Source: Asterella californica (Eukaryota; Streptophyta; Marchantiopsida; Marchantiales; Aytoniaceae). Taken from it: 64,000 bases of DNA. The stretch covers positions 2,108,001-2,172,000 of the forward strand of contig JAYKYS010000012.1 of assembly GCA_036924285.1 (NCBI GenBank). The letters run 5' to 3'. Under the pieces are notes generated by a model. That model saw only the letters and a program-made list of their open reading frames with translations, was not told where the DNA came from and did not search any database. Shown in pieces: positions 50,989-62,640 of the stretch; position 1 is the first letter of the stretch; every line of letters starts with the position of its first letter. Made by a program: the position numbers and the translations under genes.

Positions 50989-52770
50989 ATGGGCAGCAGT
51001 ACCAGCAAGAGCGGGAATGGCACATGGTAAAAATTATCTTCAACTCACTCTTCGATTCGAAAATTCGTCGATTTCCAACCAATAAAGTTCAATATAGGGC
51101 ATGAACGTTGGCTGGCGGCTGTGAAGTTGCTAACGATGCTGAAATCAGGTAGCACCCGGTGGCGCGACTAGAAATCTACCAGTACTCGCTGTGATAAAAG
51201 AGTAGCAGCACGAGGACGTAGCCACTAGACAGAACTCATCATCGGGAATGGCCAGCTTCAGAGTCCGCGCTGGTTCAGGGACAGATGCTCCATCAGAGCA
51301 CGAGGATGAAATCAGCATACTACTCATATCATCATCGGAACCAGCGCTATGATCATGGAGTCGAGGGAACACAATCAAAGCCAAATCCGAGGCCCATGGC
51401 GAGCCTCTTCCCAAGAACGCGAAAGAAGAACGAATGAGAAGGAAGAAACAGCGAGGCGAGTGTCATTCCAAGACGAGATAGGCGCGAATGACGATCCGAA
51501 CATGAGAGTATTCCACATGACGGTTTACTACTCTGAGGCAGCGATCGACGGCGCTCTCAAAACATACCCAGAAACAAAAGTGGCGGCCATCGTCTCGCCC
51601 GTGCTCGCCAATCGCAGCAACTTCGTGAACTGCATCCGCCAGAAGCTCACGGCTATCGGACTTAACCCTCACGCTCGTTTGAGCCTGACCCCAATTCCCC
51701 GCGTTCCCGCCCACCGCGACTACAGCATCGCCCAGTGGCTGGGAAAGTACCCTGGCGCCGCCATGGTCGTCAGTCCCGAAGACAAGCAAGACACGCTCTA
51801 CCGCCAACTCGCCAATCTTAAGGGCCAAGCCGAGCCCGAAAATCCTCCAGACCCGATCTATGATCCAATACCGTCCCCATCTGCAGTGGAAGTTGTGGAA
51901 CCGATGGAGGGATCCAGTGGAGGTAATTGGACAAGTTTAACCTTAGGGTCAAGCTCTTCGCTACCGACGGGGACTGTATCTGGTCAGGAAGGAATCAGAC
52001 AGGAAGCTGGGCAAAGCAGTCCAACTAAGAAGTCAGGAGGAGCTCCAGTAGGATCCACTCTAAATCGTGTTCATCACACTGGGAATACAGGCAGCGCAGA
52101 TGGGAGTCTTGCGACTCCAATCAGTCCTGCAACTCCCAGTAGTGGAGCGAGCAGTCCTGGGTCCATCACCACCCACCGCGTTATGGAAACGTCCCGTCTC
52201 CAGTTGCGCTTGTTGGAAGAGAAGTTCGTCGACGCGACGTCGCAGTTAATGCGCTTGGAGTATGAGAATGCTTCTAAGGATATGACAATTGAGCTGCTGG
52301 AAAAGAAGGTCCAGGAATTCAACCACCGACTCGATGAAGTGGACGAAGCTCTAAGCTTTACAAGAAGTGAGAGCTATGCGGCTCAAGTGAGAGAGGTTTA
52401 CAGGCGAATGTTTCTGGAGTGCGTGCGTAAAAGAGTGCGGGCAAAAGTGAAGGCGCAGTTCAAGTGTCCCCCGAATCCGATGGATTTCCTTCTCGTGTCG
52501 TATGACAGGGTACTCGAGGCTTGTCAGAACATGGATGATTTGGAAATGCAGGTAGGATTGAGCCTTGCAGATTTAAAACTGACTATGGAACATGCATCTG
52601 CACCTCGACCGGTGGTACACTCAAACGAACATGTACATATCGGCGTATATGCCGAGATGGCTCACAGCCAAGGCCCTCCACATCAACCTGGGTATCGGAA
52701 CCTCTTCTTCTTCCTTTACAACCAAGAACCGCAGACCGTCCTTGACAACTTGATAAACTCCTGGACCTAA
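50989..52770 (+). CDS. Coiled-coil protein of unknown function, possibly N-myristoylated
   Basis: The main exon is open from 51310 to 52770 and its first in-frame Met is at 51349 (473 codons). A short upstream exon 50989-51026 (MGSSTSKSGNGT, then GT donor) can be joined to 51345 (after CAG) in phase, giving about 487 residues. Seen in order: MGSSTSK myristoylation-type start; a charged stretch; a compact region near residues 65-165 (VYYSEAAIDGALKTYPETK, VAAIVSPVLANRSNFVNCI, RDYSIAQWLGKYPGAAMVV); a Ser/Gly/Pro-rich linker; a coiled coil near residues 295-350 (LQLRLLEEKFVDATSQLMRL); and a basic segment YRRMFLECVRKRVRAKVKAQ. I do not recognise the family. The C-terminal end may differ if another intron exists, because the last 50 residues are less convincing. 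The intron is inferred only from GT-AG and phase. Confidence 0.6.
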
Positions 52771-54854
52771 GAACAACTTCCCGTTCGATCCGCTGACGAC
52801 GCTGGACTGCCTTTCCCAAAGCTGCATCAATGTCTGTCAACGAGGGACGCTCTGGATTTATTTGCGACTCAGAAGGTATACGTATGGTCACTCAGACAGA
52901 GGTTTCTTCAATTTAAGGTAGTCATGATCAGTTGCTGGTGAAGAGAACTAAATCTTCTCTCTGTTTTGATTCCTAGTTCTGTGGATCTAGACTTCTAAAT
53001 AGTTGCAACTTATTTTGAACAATACCATGCTTCTTATCGTGTCGCAGATGTCGGCTTCTCTTCGACTAGAAGAGAGATCGATCACGACGACATTCTTTCG
53101 GACTCTTGCTCATGTACGTAGGGTACGATTGCTTATGCTGCTTGGTTGTCTATATCAAAATATGATCATGAGGAGTATAATCCTAGTAACTATACTTCTT
53201 GGAAACCTGCTTATCGTAGAGGCGGAAAAAATTATCGGAAGTGTCTAGATATCCAAGCTCTTTAGGTATACTCTCTATAAAGTCCCCGCTGTCTAAATAA
53301 GCCAGCGTTGGATTCCTCAAACTCCCAGTGATGAATGTATCCATCCTGAGAACGAGTTCAGCGTAAAGAGAGCTCCACCATGCTGCACCAAGAACGGACT
53401 GTCTCAAGCAAGTGGATCCATTAGAGTGCCCCGGCTGTAAGATCGCAAACGCGCGGCAAACATGTGAGTGCACTGTCGCGATACTCGTTCGGTGCCAAAT
53501 CCTCTGCCGCACAGGCTCCATTTACCTGCTATAGAAAGGTAATTATACCAGTCGATTGGGATTGTGCGGTTGCGGCTGACTGTCGTCGACGCTGCGCACA
53601 TTCAAAGACTGTGAATGCAGTTTTATACACAAAAGACTGCTGCTCTTGTTGAATCTTTTCTGGTACCACGCCATTTCTCAACAGACAAGTGGCTGTATAT
53701 AGTAGAGACTACATTGTTACATCGAATTCCCCACAAAAGCCCAGATTCCGTCTAGGAGTGTAAGCTCTGGGGCACGTAGAATACAATATAACAGCTCCAC
53801 GGTCTTTGGAAAACTGAGCTGTTGTGAAGAGAGAGAGGCGCTTGTTACTTTCTAACGGTGCTGACGTGCATGGCTGAGAAGGTCGACAACTTGGAGAGGA
53901 ATTCCATTGTTGTGAATTGTGAAGAGGAAAGCTGGAAAAGCAAGCTCCACAAACTACAGTAGTAGAACTGTACGTGTCACGCATGCTGTAAGTGAACGTC
54001 ACTACGAACTTCGACAACCCTGTCGGCAAAGTCTTCCGACTCTTGCATTATCGTTGAGTTCGACAAAGTTACACGACCTCCTCGATACCGGTAAATGCTG
54101 GAATCTGCACATTCGGTTCAATTCCGTGAGCTTACTCGCGTTCAGCCAGGATTGGAGATGACCAGGAGTCAAAGATGCATTTTTTCCCAACGCGCTGTGG
54201 TTGCCGTCCGACCATGAGCCTGTCACCGGTCTGTCGCTACGGTCGTAATCGTGACGACTGTAATTATTTGTTTCACAAAAAGCACAATCTCGACCTCCAT
54301 GAAGCCCAGAATCGAGATTGGAAAACCAAAACACAGCTGCCAGTGGGCTCCAAACCAAAATGGCGTTGAGCTTAAAAGCATTATAAACGAGTAGAGCTTT
54401 GTATCATTATCGAACTGTTGTAGTTGTACAATCATGTACTGTACTTTTACAAGAGAGAGAATCTTACTGGGCATAACCTACTGTAACATCACCGTTACAC
54501 TATGGTTTGACCAGAACTGTTTTAGCTTTGGTAGCCTTGGCCAGGTGGTGGAAGCTTTTAAATCAGTTGCTCCATACTCAATTTATGTCTGACTCAGTTT
54601 GACAGTTTTACTGAATTACGTACTGTGAGACACGGTTCAAGAGAGCAACACTGACGTAGTTAGTGCCAGACTCTCCCGATCACATTAACTGTGACGAAGA
54701 AACAACATACACCCTTAATACGAAAACCATCTATTTTTAACGAAATGCAGCACTCTTGATATTATTAGCTGAACACATCATTTGCAGGTGTCAAATCAAA
54801 CGGAAGAAAGATTGGCTCTGTGAGCATGAGGACTCCCATGCCACAGGATACAGG

Positions 54855-54911
54855 TTAACGACAGGCTAGGGGGTTCACAATTAAATTGTGAACCCCCTAG
54901 CCTGTCGTTAA
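54855..54911. repeat. Perfect 57-bp palindrome bounded by TTAA
   Basis: Arms of 28 bases (54855-54882 and 54884-54911) are exact reverse complements around a single central A. The outer end of each arm is TTAACGACAGGC (TTAA at both ends of the palindrome), and the inner end is GTTCACAATT. Pairing stops immediately outside. TTAA is the target site of piggyBac-type elements, but no other piggyBac feature is present. Confidence 0.95.
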
Positions 54912-55578
54912 GGTTTCTGCTGTTATTAACCAGAACACAGTTCACGTCTGACCATTTAGAATCTTTGACTGGTTGATGATCGAAACGAAACTGTGGAATC
55001 TGATCGTGACACAAAAAAGTTCCATTCAGTTACCTTTAGTCACATTTACGTGAACAATCGAGTTTCAGAAGATTCATTTACTTTCTGTAACTGAAGCACT
55101 AACTGTAGTCAGGGAATAATCCTGAGAGAAAACAGAACGCTCCTTAATCTTCTGGGGTGGACGAGAACCGAAGCAGCCGAAGGTGCAAACTTCGGTTCTT
55201 TATATAATCCTACAATGCGGAAAGTTTCAAATTTCGATCTCTCGAGGTATTCGCTACCGGTGCTGGGTATGCACTCAGTCCGCAGAGAATTTTCTTTTTG
55301 TCTGCATCGTTTGTATTTGTGTAAATGTCGGGGGAAAGACCTCCTTCTATGAACTGTAGATTGAAGATCTTTTCATCACCTTCCTCTTCATTTAGTAAAA
55401 GGGCCAGGCTAGCTGGATATTTTTCTTCCCCTTGATAATCTTCCTCCAGCACCGGTAGTCAGTTTTGCCACCTAGAGGGATTCCATTTAGAGATACAATG
55501 TCATGCACAAAATATGTTGATGTTCTTTAATTTCGTGATTACTATTATACAGTACGTTTGAAACTGTAATGTAACTTG

Positions 55579-55884
55579 CAGAAATTTACTTCACCCCACC
55601 CCTAGTACCCCAATTATGGTGCCATGTCAGAAAACATGTGGCACATACTTGGCAGCCAAAAGTGCAGTTTTCCGTTGTAACGTGGTGGTGCACTTGCAGA
55701 CCAAGTGAACATGCGAGAGCGAGTTGGGCAAATGCTGCATGATCACTGTACCACGTTTGACTGTGTTGCCAAGTATTCTCTACATGTCCTCTGACGTGGC
55801 ACTGTAACTTGGAAAACTGTCATTGCCCGTGCAGGGTGGAGTCATCCGTCAAACATACTGGGAGTGGGGTCAAGTAAATTTCTG
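55579..55884. mobile_element. 306-bp MITE with 9-bp target duplication
   Basis: Terminal inverted repeats of about 30 bases: left CAGAAATTTACTTCACCCCA, right (reverse complement) CAGAAATTTACTTGACCCCA, continuing with the shared AGTA. Flanking direct repeats of 9 bases are TGTAACTTG (55570-55578) and TGTAGCTTG (55885-55893), one mismatch. A 9-base duplication suggests mobilisation by a Mutator-type transposase; no coding sequence inside. Confidence 0.88.
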
Positions 55885-58077
55885 TGTAGCTTGTAACGAA
55901 TGTATTTATACATGACATTGACTTTTAGTTCCTGTACCTTTACAATAACCAGAGCTCGAGTAGACTTGGGAGGGATTTCAGAATAGGTTCACTGTCCACC
56001 ACGGTGTAATGCACACAGATGGAACACATAAGAAGATAACCACACTACTACAGTTTAGTTCAGAGACATTGAAATGCATATGCGAACCAAATTTGTAGAA
56101 ACTTGTATTTATATAATCACGTATGAAGATAACAGAATCCTTCAGAAAGCGCTATTCTAGCTAAGACACTCAGTGACACACAATCTCTGTCATCAATAAA
56201 TCCAAAACATGATATTAAATTAAGTTTCTACTCTGAGACTTATCCGTAATTAAGACCCGACTTGCATGGGCACCCAAGAAAGCGTGCAGCGATCACATGC
56301 GAGGTCTTCTTAGAACTCTATAGCTAGCTCGGTCTATTCTTCGGTCCAAAACTCTCCACGTTCAGATTCATCTTGTGCGAAGTCTAAGATGAAAGCTGTC
56401 CATATGATAAACGTTATGAAGTACAATCTGAATTGAAAGCTTGGTACGGTAATTTTACAACACATTTTGACAGGAGAAACTTGCAGAATGTTATTTTGTT
56501 TTACACACGAGGATGGATGTGAAGAAAATATGCATGCAGTTGGAGATATCTCCATGCTTGCATAATTAGAGCGACTCCGAATATTTGATCGTACTAATTC
56601 ACACACATGCTGATGATCTTCATTGAAGTTTGGTGTTGATAAGAGTTAAAAAAATTCGACAAAAGAATCATATGTCAAATGGATAACGTCAAAGATTCTC
56701 ATTCGTGATTATATATACAAGTATGTGTTTATACTCTATATATAATATACTCTATATATATACATCTATCATTCTCGACTTATGGAATACAACTCCTCAA
56801 ACAAAGTTAGATAACATGTTCACCATTCTTTGTTACACACTTTGTATTTGTTTCAGTTCAAAACAACTGGAAAAACTAAAACTGTGCGAAGGAAGTTGTT
56901 TTTTTTTCCAAGAATACCCATGTATCATTATATGTATCCTTGGGTAGTGAGTGATAACTTTACTAGCGCATAGATAGACATCACCTTAATTACGTGCGTT
57001 ATTAGTACTGCTTATCCTTTTACCTATGGACCAAGAATGCTCGGATTGCCAAGCCAACCACCTTCTCAAGACACCTTCTATATCCACATGTACCGTGCCT
57101 CGATGACAAATGCCGCATGATACCTTATGATCATATTCAAATTCAAGCTCCAGTAAAGGCTAATCTACGTACACCTAAGTATTCCTTGTCTTCTTTGCTT
57201 ATTCCTATTTGGTCTAGAGTACGGTCCAGATTTCTTCAAGTTGAGAGCGCCCCAGTCTAAGTACAAAGTCCAGATTTCTTCCAAGTTGGACGTTGAGTCT
57301 CCTTTGTGCAAGCTTGAAGTAGAAACTCTCTTTGTAGACAACTATCTATTTTGAACATACCTCTTTGATTCAATTCTGGGTGTTGCATTCAAGCCCATGC
57401 TTACCTGAGAGTGGGCTTCTGTCAATGTACTTGGCTGCCTCCGTTCATACTTGGACTGTCTTGGACTTCATGTCACTCGCAATAGTAAGAAGGATCCGGA
57501 GGAAAGCAGGAATTGGTTTGAACATATCAGGATGTATAACTTTCATTTCATAGTAGCACTCAGTTTGGATCTAATCTCAAGCAAGTATTTCCCCTTATGC
57601 ATATCTCAGTAGATGTTACGGATGTTCTGACCTCCACGGAGCATCGAGCAAGTTCTTTTGTTTAGACTTTTGTATTTCAAAAATGTCTCTAGCCATTGAA
57701 TGTAGAGAATTGATCAAAAAGTCAACAGTTGCATTGTGAAATTCTTCTTTCAACACTGTGAACGATTAAACAGAACCGATGACCAAGAAATAGGAATACA
57801 CTGAATGCGCCGGAAAAAAATGATTAATTGCTCTCTGAAATACAGTTATTCATTCAGAGACAAAATTCCATATCACTTCATGGATCACAGAAGTGAAGCA
57901 GAGAGAAGTCAGCTGCAGAACTTTACGTTCTACAAAAAAAATTAAAAATTGACACTAGTAGAGGAAAACATTATACATGTCCTGAAATATGAGACAATTT
58001 ACATTTGTACTCCAAAGTACTGTTCCAAAATTTCAAGACCACAGAGGAAAAACACAAGTGCAAAACGTTTTCCAGAG

Positions 58078-60763
58078 AAGTGATACTGGTATCACTTCTT
58101 GATCTGAAGATGAGCTACAAAAGAGAAAAAGTGCCAAAAGTGTTAAAAACCATACCGAAAAGATCCGCATGAAAAACCGGAAAGTTTCTGAGCAAGAAAT
58201 AGTGATACATGTATCACTCATCGATTCCACCACGAACGGTTTACGTCGTCAAACCAGCAGTATGTTATCATTAACCTCGGTAAACAAAAATTAACCATGG
58301 TCACAGTTGTCAAGATATTCTTCACAACTGTTGGATGGAAGCTAAGGAGAAGTAATGAAAATATGTGAATGTTGAAAAAAATAGACAAGTAATAAATCAA
58401 AATATATAGACCACTGTATCATTCATTGAAGGTGTGAAATAGGGTTTAAAAGTTATAAAAGCTGCACCTCCGAGAAAGTAAGGACTCATTTCATTTGCCT
58501 AATGAGAACATGTGACATTAAGATTGAATAGAGTGAACTGCTTTGTGATACATAGACGTATACGAAATAGTTCAAGGATTTCAGTTGTGAATCATATCTG
58601 ATGATCAGCTTGAGATGAAATCCTCTTGTGGTGCAGTTGGATCTTCTCCGTTTCTGTTTGTTGCTCAACATCATAGAATTGACTTACCACCTGATGTGTT
58701 GACGAACAAAGCGGGACTACAAGCTGCTTTTGCAGCATCTCCAACGAAGCATAACGGAACATTTGAAACTCTTTCTATTTCGTCTTCAAAGCCATTCAAG
58801 CATCATTTCGTGGAAAAATGAGCATTTGAACTGAGAGAAAACGAGGAGATAGAGAAAAGTTAAGGAAGTTCTGATGACGTGAGTGAACTGAGAGTGATAC
58901 TCTTGTCACTTCTCCTAGTGCTAGACTAGCGAGTGGGATGTTGAGAAGTGATACTAGTATCACTTTTTGAGTTGGTGAACATGCAAAGAGTTTGCATGAA
59001 GAGCATCTTTTCAGAGAAAATGTTAGCAATGGTGATCTGTTCCGTAGATGACACATTTGCGGAAGGCGTAGTGATACAAGTATCACTCCTAAGAAGCAAG
59101 AAGGAGAGGAGAAAGGACAGCAGAAACTGAGAGATATCGTATGTTCACCAAAGTATAGACAGAGGAGAATAAGTCTAAGAGCTTTTGTGGTAAGAGACAA
59201 CATCTGAGAAGGTTGTTGGCAGTGGTGAACAGGAATGTATCTTTCCACAATCCACATGGCATTTTTGACGAAGAAGGATTGTTCTTCCAAGTCAAAAACC
59301 TAAAGTTACAGAGGAGAGTTCGAAGAAGAGAACGCCTGCAACAATTTTATATTCTTCTGACTCTCCTCCTTCTCATGGGAGAGTAAGTTTAGTTAACATT
59401 TCATCTCCAGATGTTGACATGAATCTAATCAACCGTGTCATACTAAGTTTTGATGATGACATGTCTCGTTATCATAGGACAAGTCCAAGGCACGTGGAAG
59501 AAGCAGTTGAGAAACCAATAATTTCTGACATGGAGGTTGTCTTCTACGATCAACGTCAGATAAGTGACCAACACAAGATTAGTTTTGATGGAAGAAGCAT
59601 GTGATCCACGATGAATCAGAATCAGAGTCACGCAAGACTACAGTTGATCTCCAAACTCCACCTCAGGATGTTTGATATGTCATCAGATGGACTGAAACAA
59701 TGAAAAGTTATTTTGATAGCACGAGAGAGAAAAGAGAAGAGGTTGAAAGAGAAGCTAGACCAGCGAAAGATTTGAAAACTGACCAGAAGGAGATCTTCAT
59801 TGAAAGATTGTCTGGTACAATTAGGTACAAGGGTCATAAAGGATGTAAGGACTGCATTTTTAGTGTTGTGAAAGAGAGAACAAGATGTGTTCTTGAAACA
59901 GATTTATGTATGAAGAGAGCCACATGGTTACTATGATTTTCCACTTTAAAGTGAGAAGGAAGACTGTTTGTAGAGCAGAACTCAAAGCCGTATACGGGAT
60001 GAGGAATGACAGACTTAGTCGTTTTGGCTTTTGGTGAAGACTTATGTAAACACAGAGATCATATCACTGTGTTCCAATGGAAATGCTTCTTGCTGCGAAA
60101 CAATGGTGCAGAAAATTCTTCTTGAAGACTGTTGAAAGACTACGGAACAAAAACTACTTTCATTTACCTGATAACTACAAAAAAAAGAAGTGTTTGAGAT
60201 CTACGTACAAGATAGCGCAAGCAAGGACAACAGAGAAAGTTGTTGATTACTCTTAGTTTCGTAGGATGTGAAAAACATATTTTTGCAAAGTGAAGATTCC
60301 AAAACGGAATAGATTTTCAATTTGTGCTACATGTACTGAGTTCAAAGCTCTTCGTGACAAGAGCGTGTTACCAACTGAGAAGAGTAAGATTTGATCTTTC
60401 TTTTTAAATCTTGTTATAAAATTAAAATATACAATAAAGTAATATGATCCTGGTGGTAATGTAGTTTTCTAGCAGTTTGATTTTAGTTAGTATTACATAA
60501 AGAAACAAGTAGTAATACATGTATCACTTTTGTTAATGTAGTTATTAAAGATGTTTACAAACTCTTTTACAAATAAGATGTAACAAGTGTTGGTACATGT
60601 CTCACTGTTTGTTAACTCAAATGTCTTAAATGATTTATATTTGAATTTATAATGAGAGAAGTGATACATGTATCATTTTTTCGATGAAGTTATTTGTGAG
60701 AAGTGATACTTGTATCAGTTCTTCCAACAAAGTTATTTGTGAGATAGTGGTACATGTATCACT
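58078..60763. repeat. Dispersed palindrome AGTGATAC-NN-GTATCACT
   Basis: Copies: 58078-58097, 58201-58218 (perfect, AGTGATACATGTATCACT), 58946-58965 (perfect, 20 bp), 59070-59087, 60512-60529, 60659-60676, 60701-60720, 60746-60763, and a degenerate one near 60586-60606. The centre varies (TG, AT, TA, AA, TT) while the arms are kept. Copies occur singly before and among the coding blocks and clustered between the coding blocks at 60500-60770. Confidence 0.92.
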
Positions 60764-61406
60764 TCTTCCATAACTTTATTTGCAAATAGTACTTGGAGTA
60801 TAATATATTATTCACTAACTATTTTGACTTCACATTTGTGTCTTCCAGTAGGGTATGTCAAGTTCTTGAACCAACATAGATGTCAGCAATCGAAGGAGAG
60901 GGAGAAGTCTGTGAAACATCAAAACAAAGCAATGAACAATCCAAGCGAGTATGAATCATAAGAAGACAAATGTTCCTCATTTCACCTTGTTCCTTATCCA
61001 CTTTGTCGGATGTCTGAAATTTCAAGAGAGACTGAGCGTGAACGTCTTCTACATGTCTACGAACATCCACATTGATTCAAATTTGACAGTAATAGTTCTG
61101 CACGAGATGTTGACAGAATGAGAAGACCCGTTGCAAGAGGTGATGTATTTATAACTTGACAATACAACTAGAGGGAACAAGAATAAGTATGTTCTTGCAT
61201 ACTTAAACATGCTCTTTGAGATAAAAGTGTTTCGGAAGATCAAGCTAGACTTTCTACTTGTGGGTCACACACACGATCAAATGGATCAAATGTTTAGTTG
61301 TTTCTCAAAGCGACTAGCTCACAAAAAAGACTTTCAGATTACTTGTGTTGCAGACAATTCTAGAAGAGGTTTACACTCCGGCTCCACAGGACCACGTTGT
61401 CAATGA
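58615..61406 (+). pseudogene. Degenerate VGHTH-motif (DUF7869-like) transposon protein
   Basis: Blocks on the + strand: 58615-58821; 59419-59604; 59700-59936 (a Glu/Lys/Arg-rich helix then YKGHKGCKDCIFSVV, two Cys); a piece near 60300-60385 (RNRFSICATCTEFKALRDKS, a CxxC); and 60960-61406, where after stops the text LDNTTREQ-like, then LNMLFEIKVFRKIKLDFLLV and GHTHDQMDQMFSCFSKRLAH can be read. The LDNT-N-K and VGHTH-DQ-FS blocks in this order are characteristic of the family often labelled DUF7869, found in multi-copy elements; its enzymatic role is not established to my knowledge. Many stops and shifts: a dead copy. Confidence 0.65.
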
Positions 61407-61570
61407 TACTTTAGATTTCAAGAAATTTGTGAATGATGCATCATCGCATCCAATTGAAGAGCTTCACAATATTAGTTTCTAGAAGCAGTTTAAGATCAAG
61501 ACTGGTCCAGTGAATGGAGAAACAAATGGGGTCAAAGTGTTAAGTTCTTGAATTATATTCCACAATTATC

Positions 61571-62640
61571 TATCTTTGTTGCACCGGTTAGTGCTCTAAA
61601 ATCCTTGAGACGAATTACAACAACGACCACAAAAAGATTATTGAGAGTTACAGGAAAGACTAGTTTTTGCAAAATTCCTCAGAACAAGTTTCTCATCAAC
61701 GCCAGTCCCATCCATCCGTGTTCATAAATAACCGTTTTAGATACTTTTCTTGACGTGTCAAACTTGTCACGTCGTCAAATGAGAGTGTCAGGAAGTCATT
61801 TTAAAAATCTTGAACTTCATTGGAGGCTTAGCAGGATTTGGATGCCTTGTATAAAATTTCATGTTTTTTGAACTTCATCTTAACTGATGTCATAGAGCGT
61901 AGCGTAAATTTGGATCTATGATTACACGAGGTATTTGACTGTAGAAAAATATGACGAAACCTTGAACCAACTCGATAAAACCCTTGTGCCTTCACTACCC
62001 AATCAACCGATCTTTATCTCGACTTTGGGATCTATTTGTCTCAATTTTTGTCGACATATCTTGACATTTAAGTGTAACGCAAGTATGGCATTACTACGAT
62101 GTGAAAACAAGGATGAGGAGCTCTTCTCTACTCCTCTATTTTTACATTCTAGGTTTTTACTTTGGTACCCTCTTGTAACTCAGCCGTAATTATTTTTACC
62201 GGGTTTTACTAAGATATTACTTAAGGTAAAAGCATTAATCACATGGGCTTCTTATCTTTTCACATGGGCTTATTCCTTCAAAGTCAACAACTTCTAAAAG
62301 GATTCTTGAATATTTTCAAGGAATCTCGAATCCACACTCCCTCTACACTAGGACCCACTAAAAAGAAAACATGTGGAATCTCTTCTTGTTTTTAATGCCC
62401 ACAAAGTCCACAACTTTAGTCCCACCACTAATATCAAGTCAAAAAGGAGATAAGGGATACTTTCCACCTCCTTTCTATCTTTTGGACAAGATGACAAGAT
62501 AGTAGTGATCACTCTTTAGGAAATATCTGAATTTTGCCCAAAGTATAGCTAAGTTTAACCATAACTAACTTTAGCTAGTCATGACTAACTTGATACCTCC
62601 TTAAACTACTTGGGCAACAAATAAATATTATCCACACTTA
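61571..62640. other. Spacer, probably including a gypsy 5' LTR
   Basis: No gene. The AT-rich sequence 62160-62640, with TTAACTTTAGC and ATAACTAACTTTAG-like repeats, directly precedes a + strand gag relic and is likely LTR and leader of that element, though no second copy is present to prove it. Confidence 0.35.

Larger units (their letters stand above)
52771..58000. other. Intergenic region with small repeats
   Basis: No well-supported gene. Minus-strand 53521-53183 has coding-like text near its end (RMDTFITGSLRNPTLAYLDS) and 55452-55210 is an 80-codon acidic frame (MLEEDYQGEEKYPASLALLL), but neither has an identifiable domain or clear splice signals. The region holds a perfect 57-bp palindrome (54855-54911) and a 306-bp MITE (55579-55884), and short TA-rich runs near 56700-56765. 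Confidence 0.45.
58000..61570 (+). mobile_element. Relic of a second DNA transposon with VGHTH-type protein and palindrome array
   Basis: A run of broken + strand coding blocks ends in a region with the VGHTH motif, interspersed with at least eight copies of an 18-20 bp palindrome. The VGHTH family is abundant in plants and algae as multi-copy transposon-like genes. I could not find terminal inverted repeats, so limits are set by the outermost recognisable pieces. Confidence 0.6.

Noticed and set aside
54855..54911. piggyBac-type MITE
   Set aside because: Apart from TTAA at the ends there is no piggyBac terminal motif and no internal sequence; described as a palindrome only.
55210..55452. 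80-codon minus-strand frame starting MLEEDYQGEEKYPAS
   Set aside because: Composition is protein-like, but there is no known domain, no transcript signal and no second exon; too weak to call a gene.
58796..59290. Minus-strand 164-codon open frame
   Set aside because: Hydrophobic, repetitive text caused by reading the palindromes and the + strand coding relic backwards; no domain.
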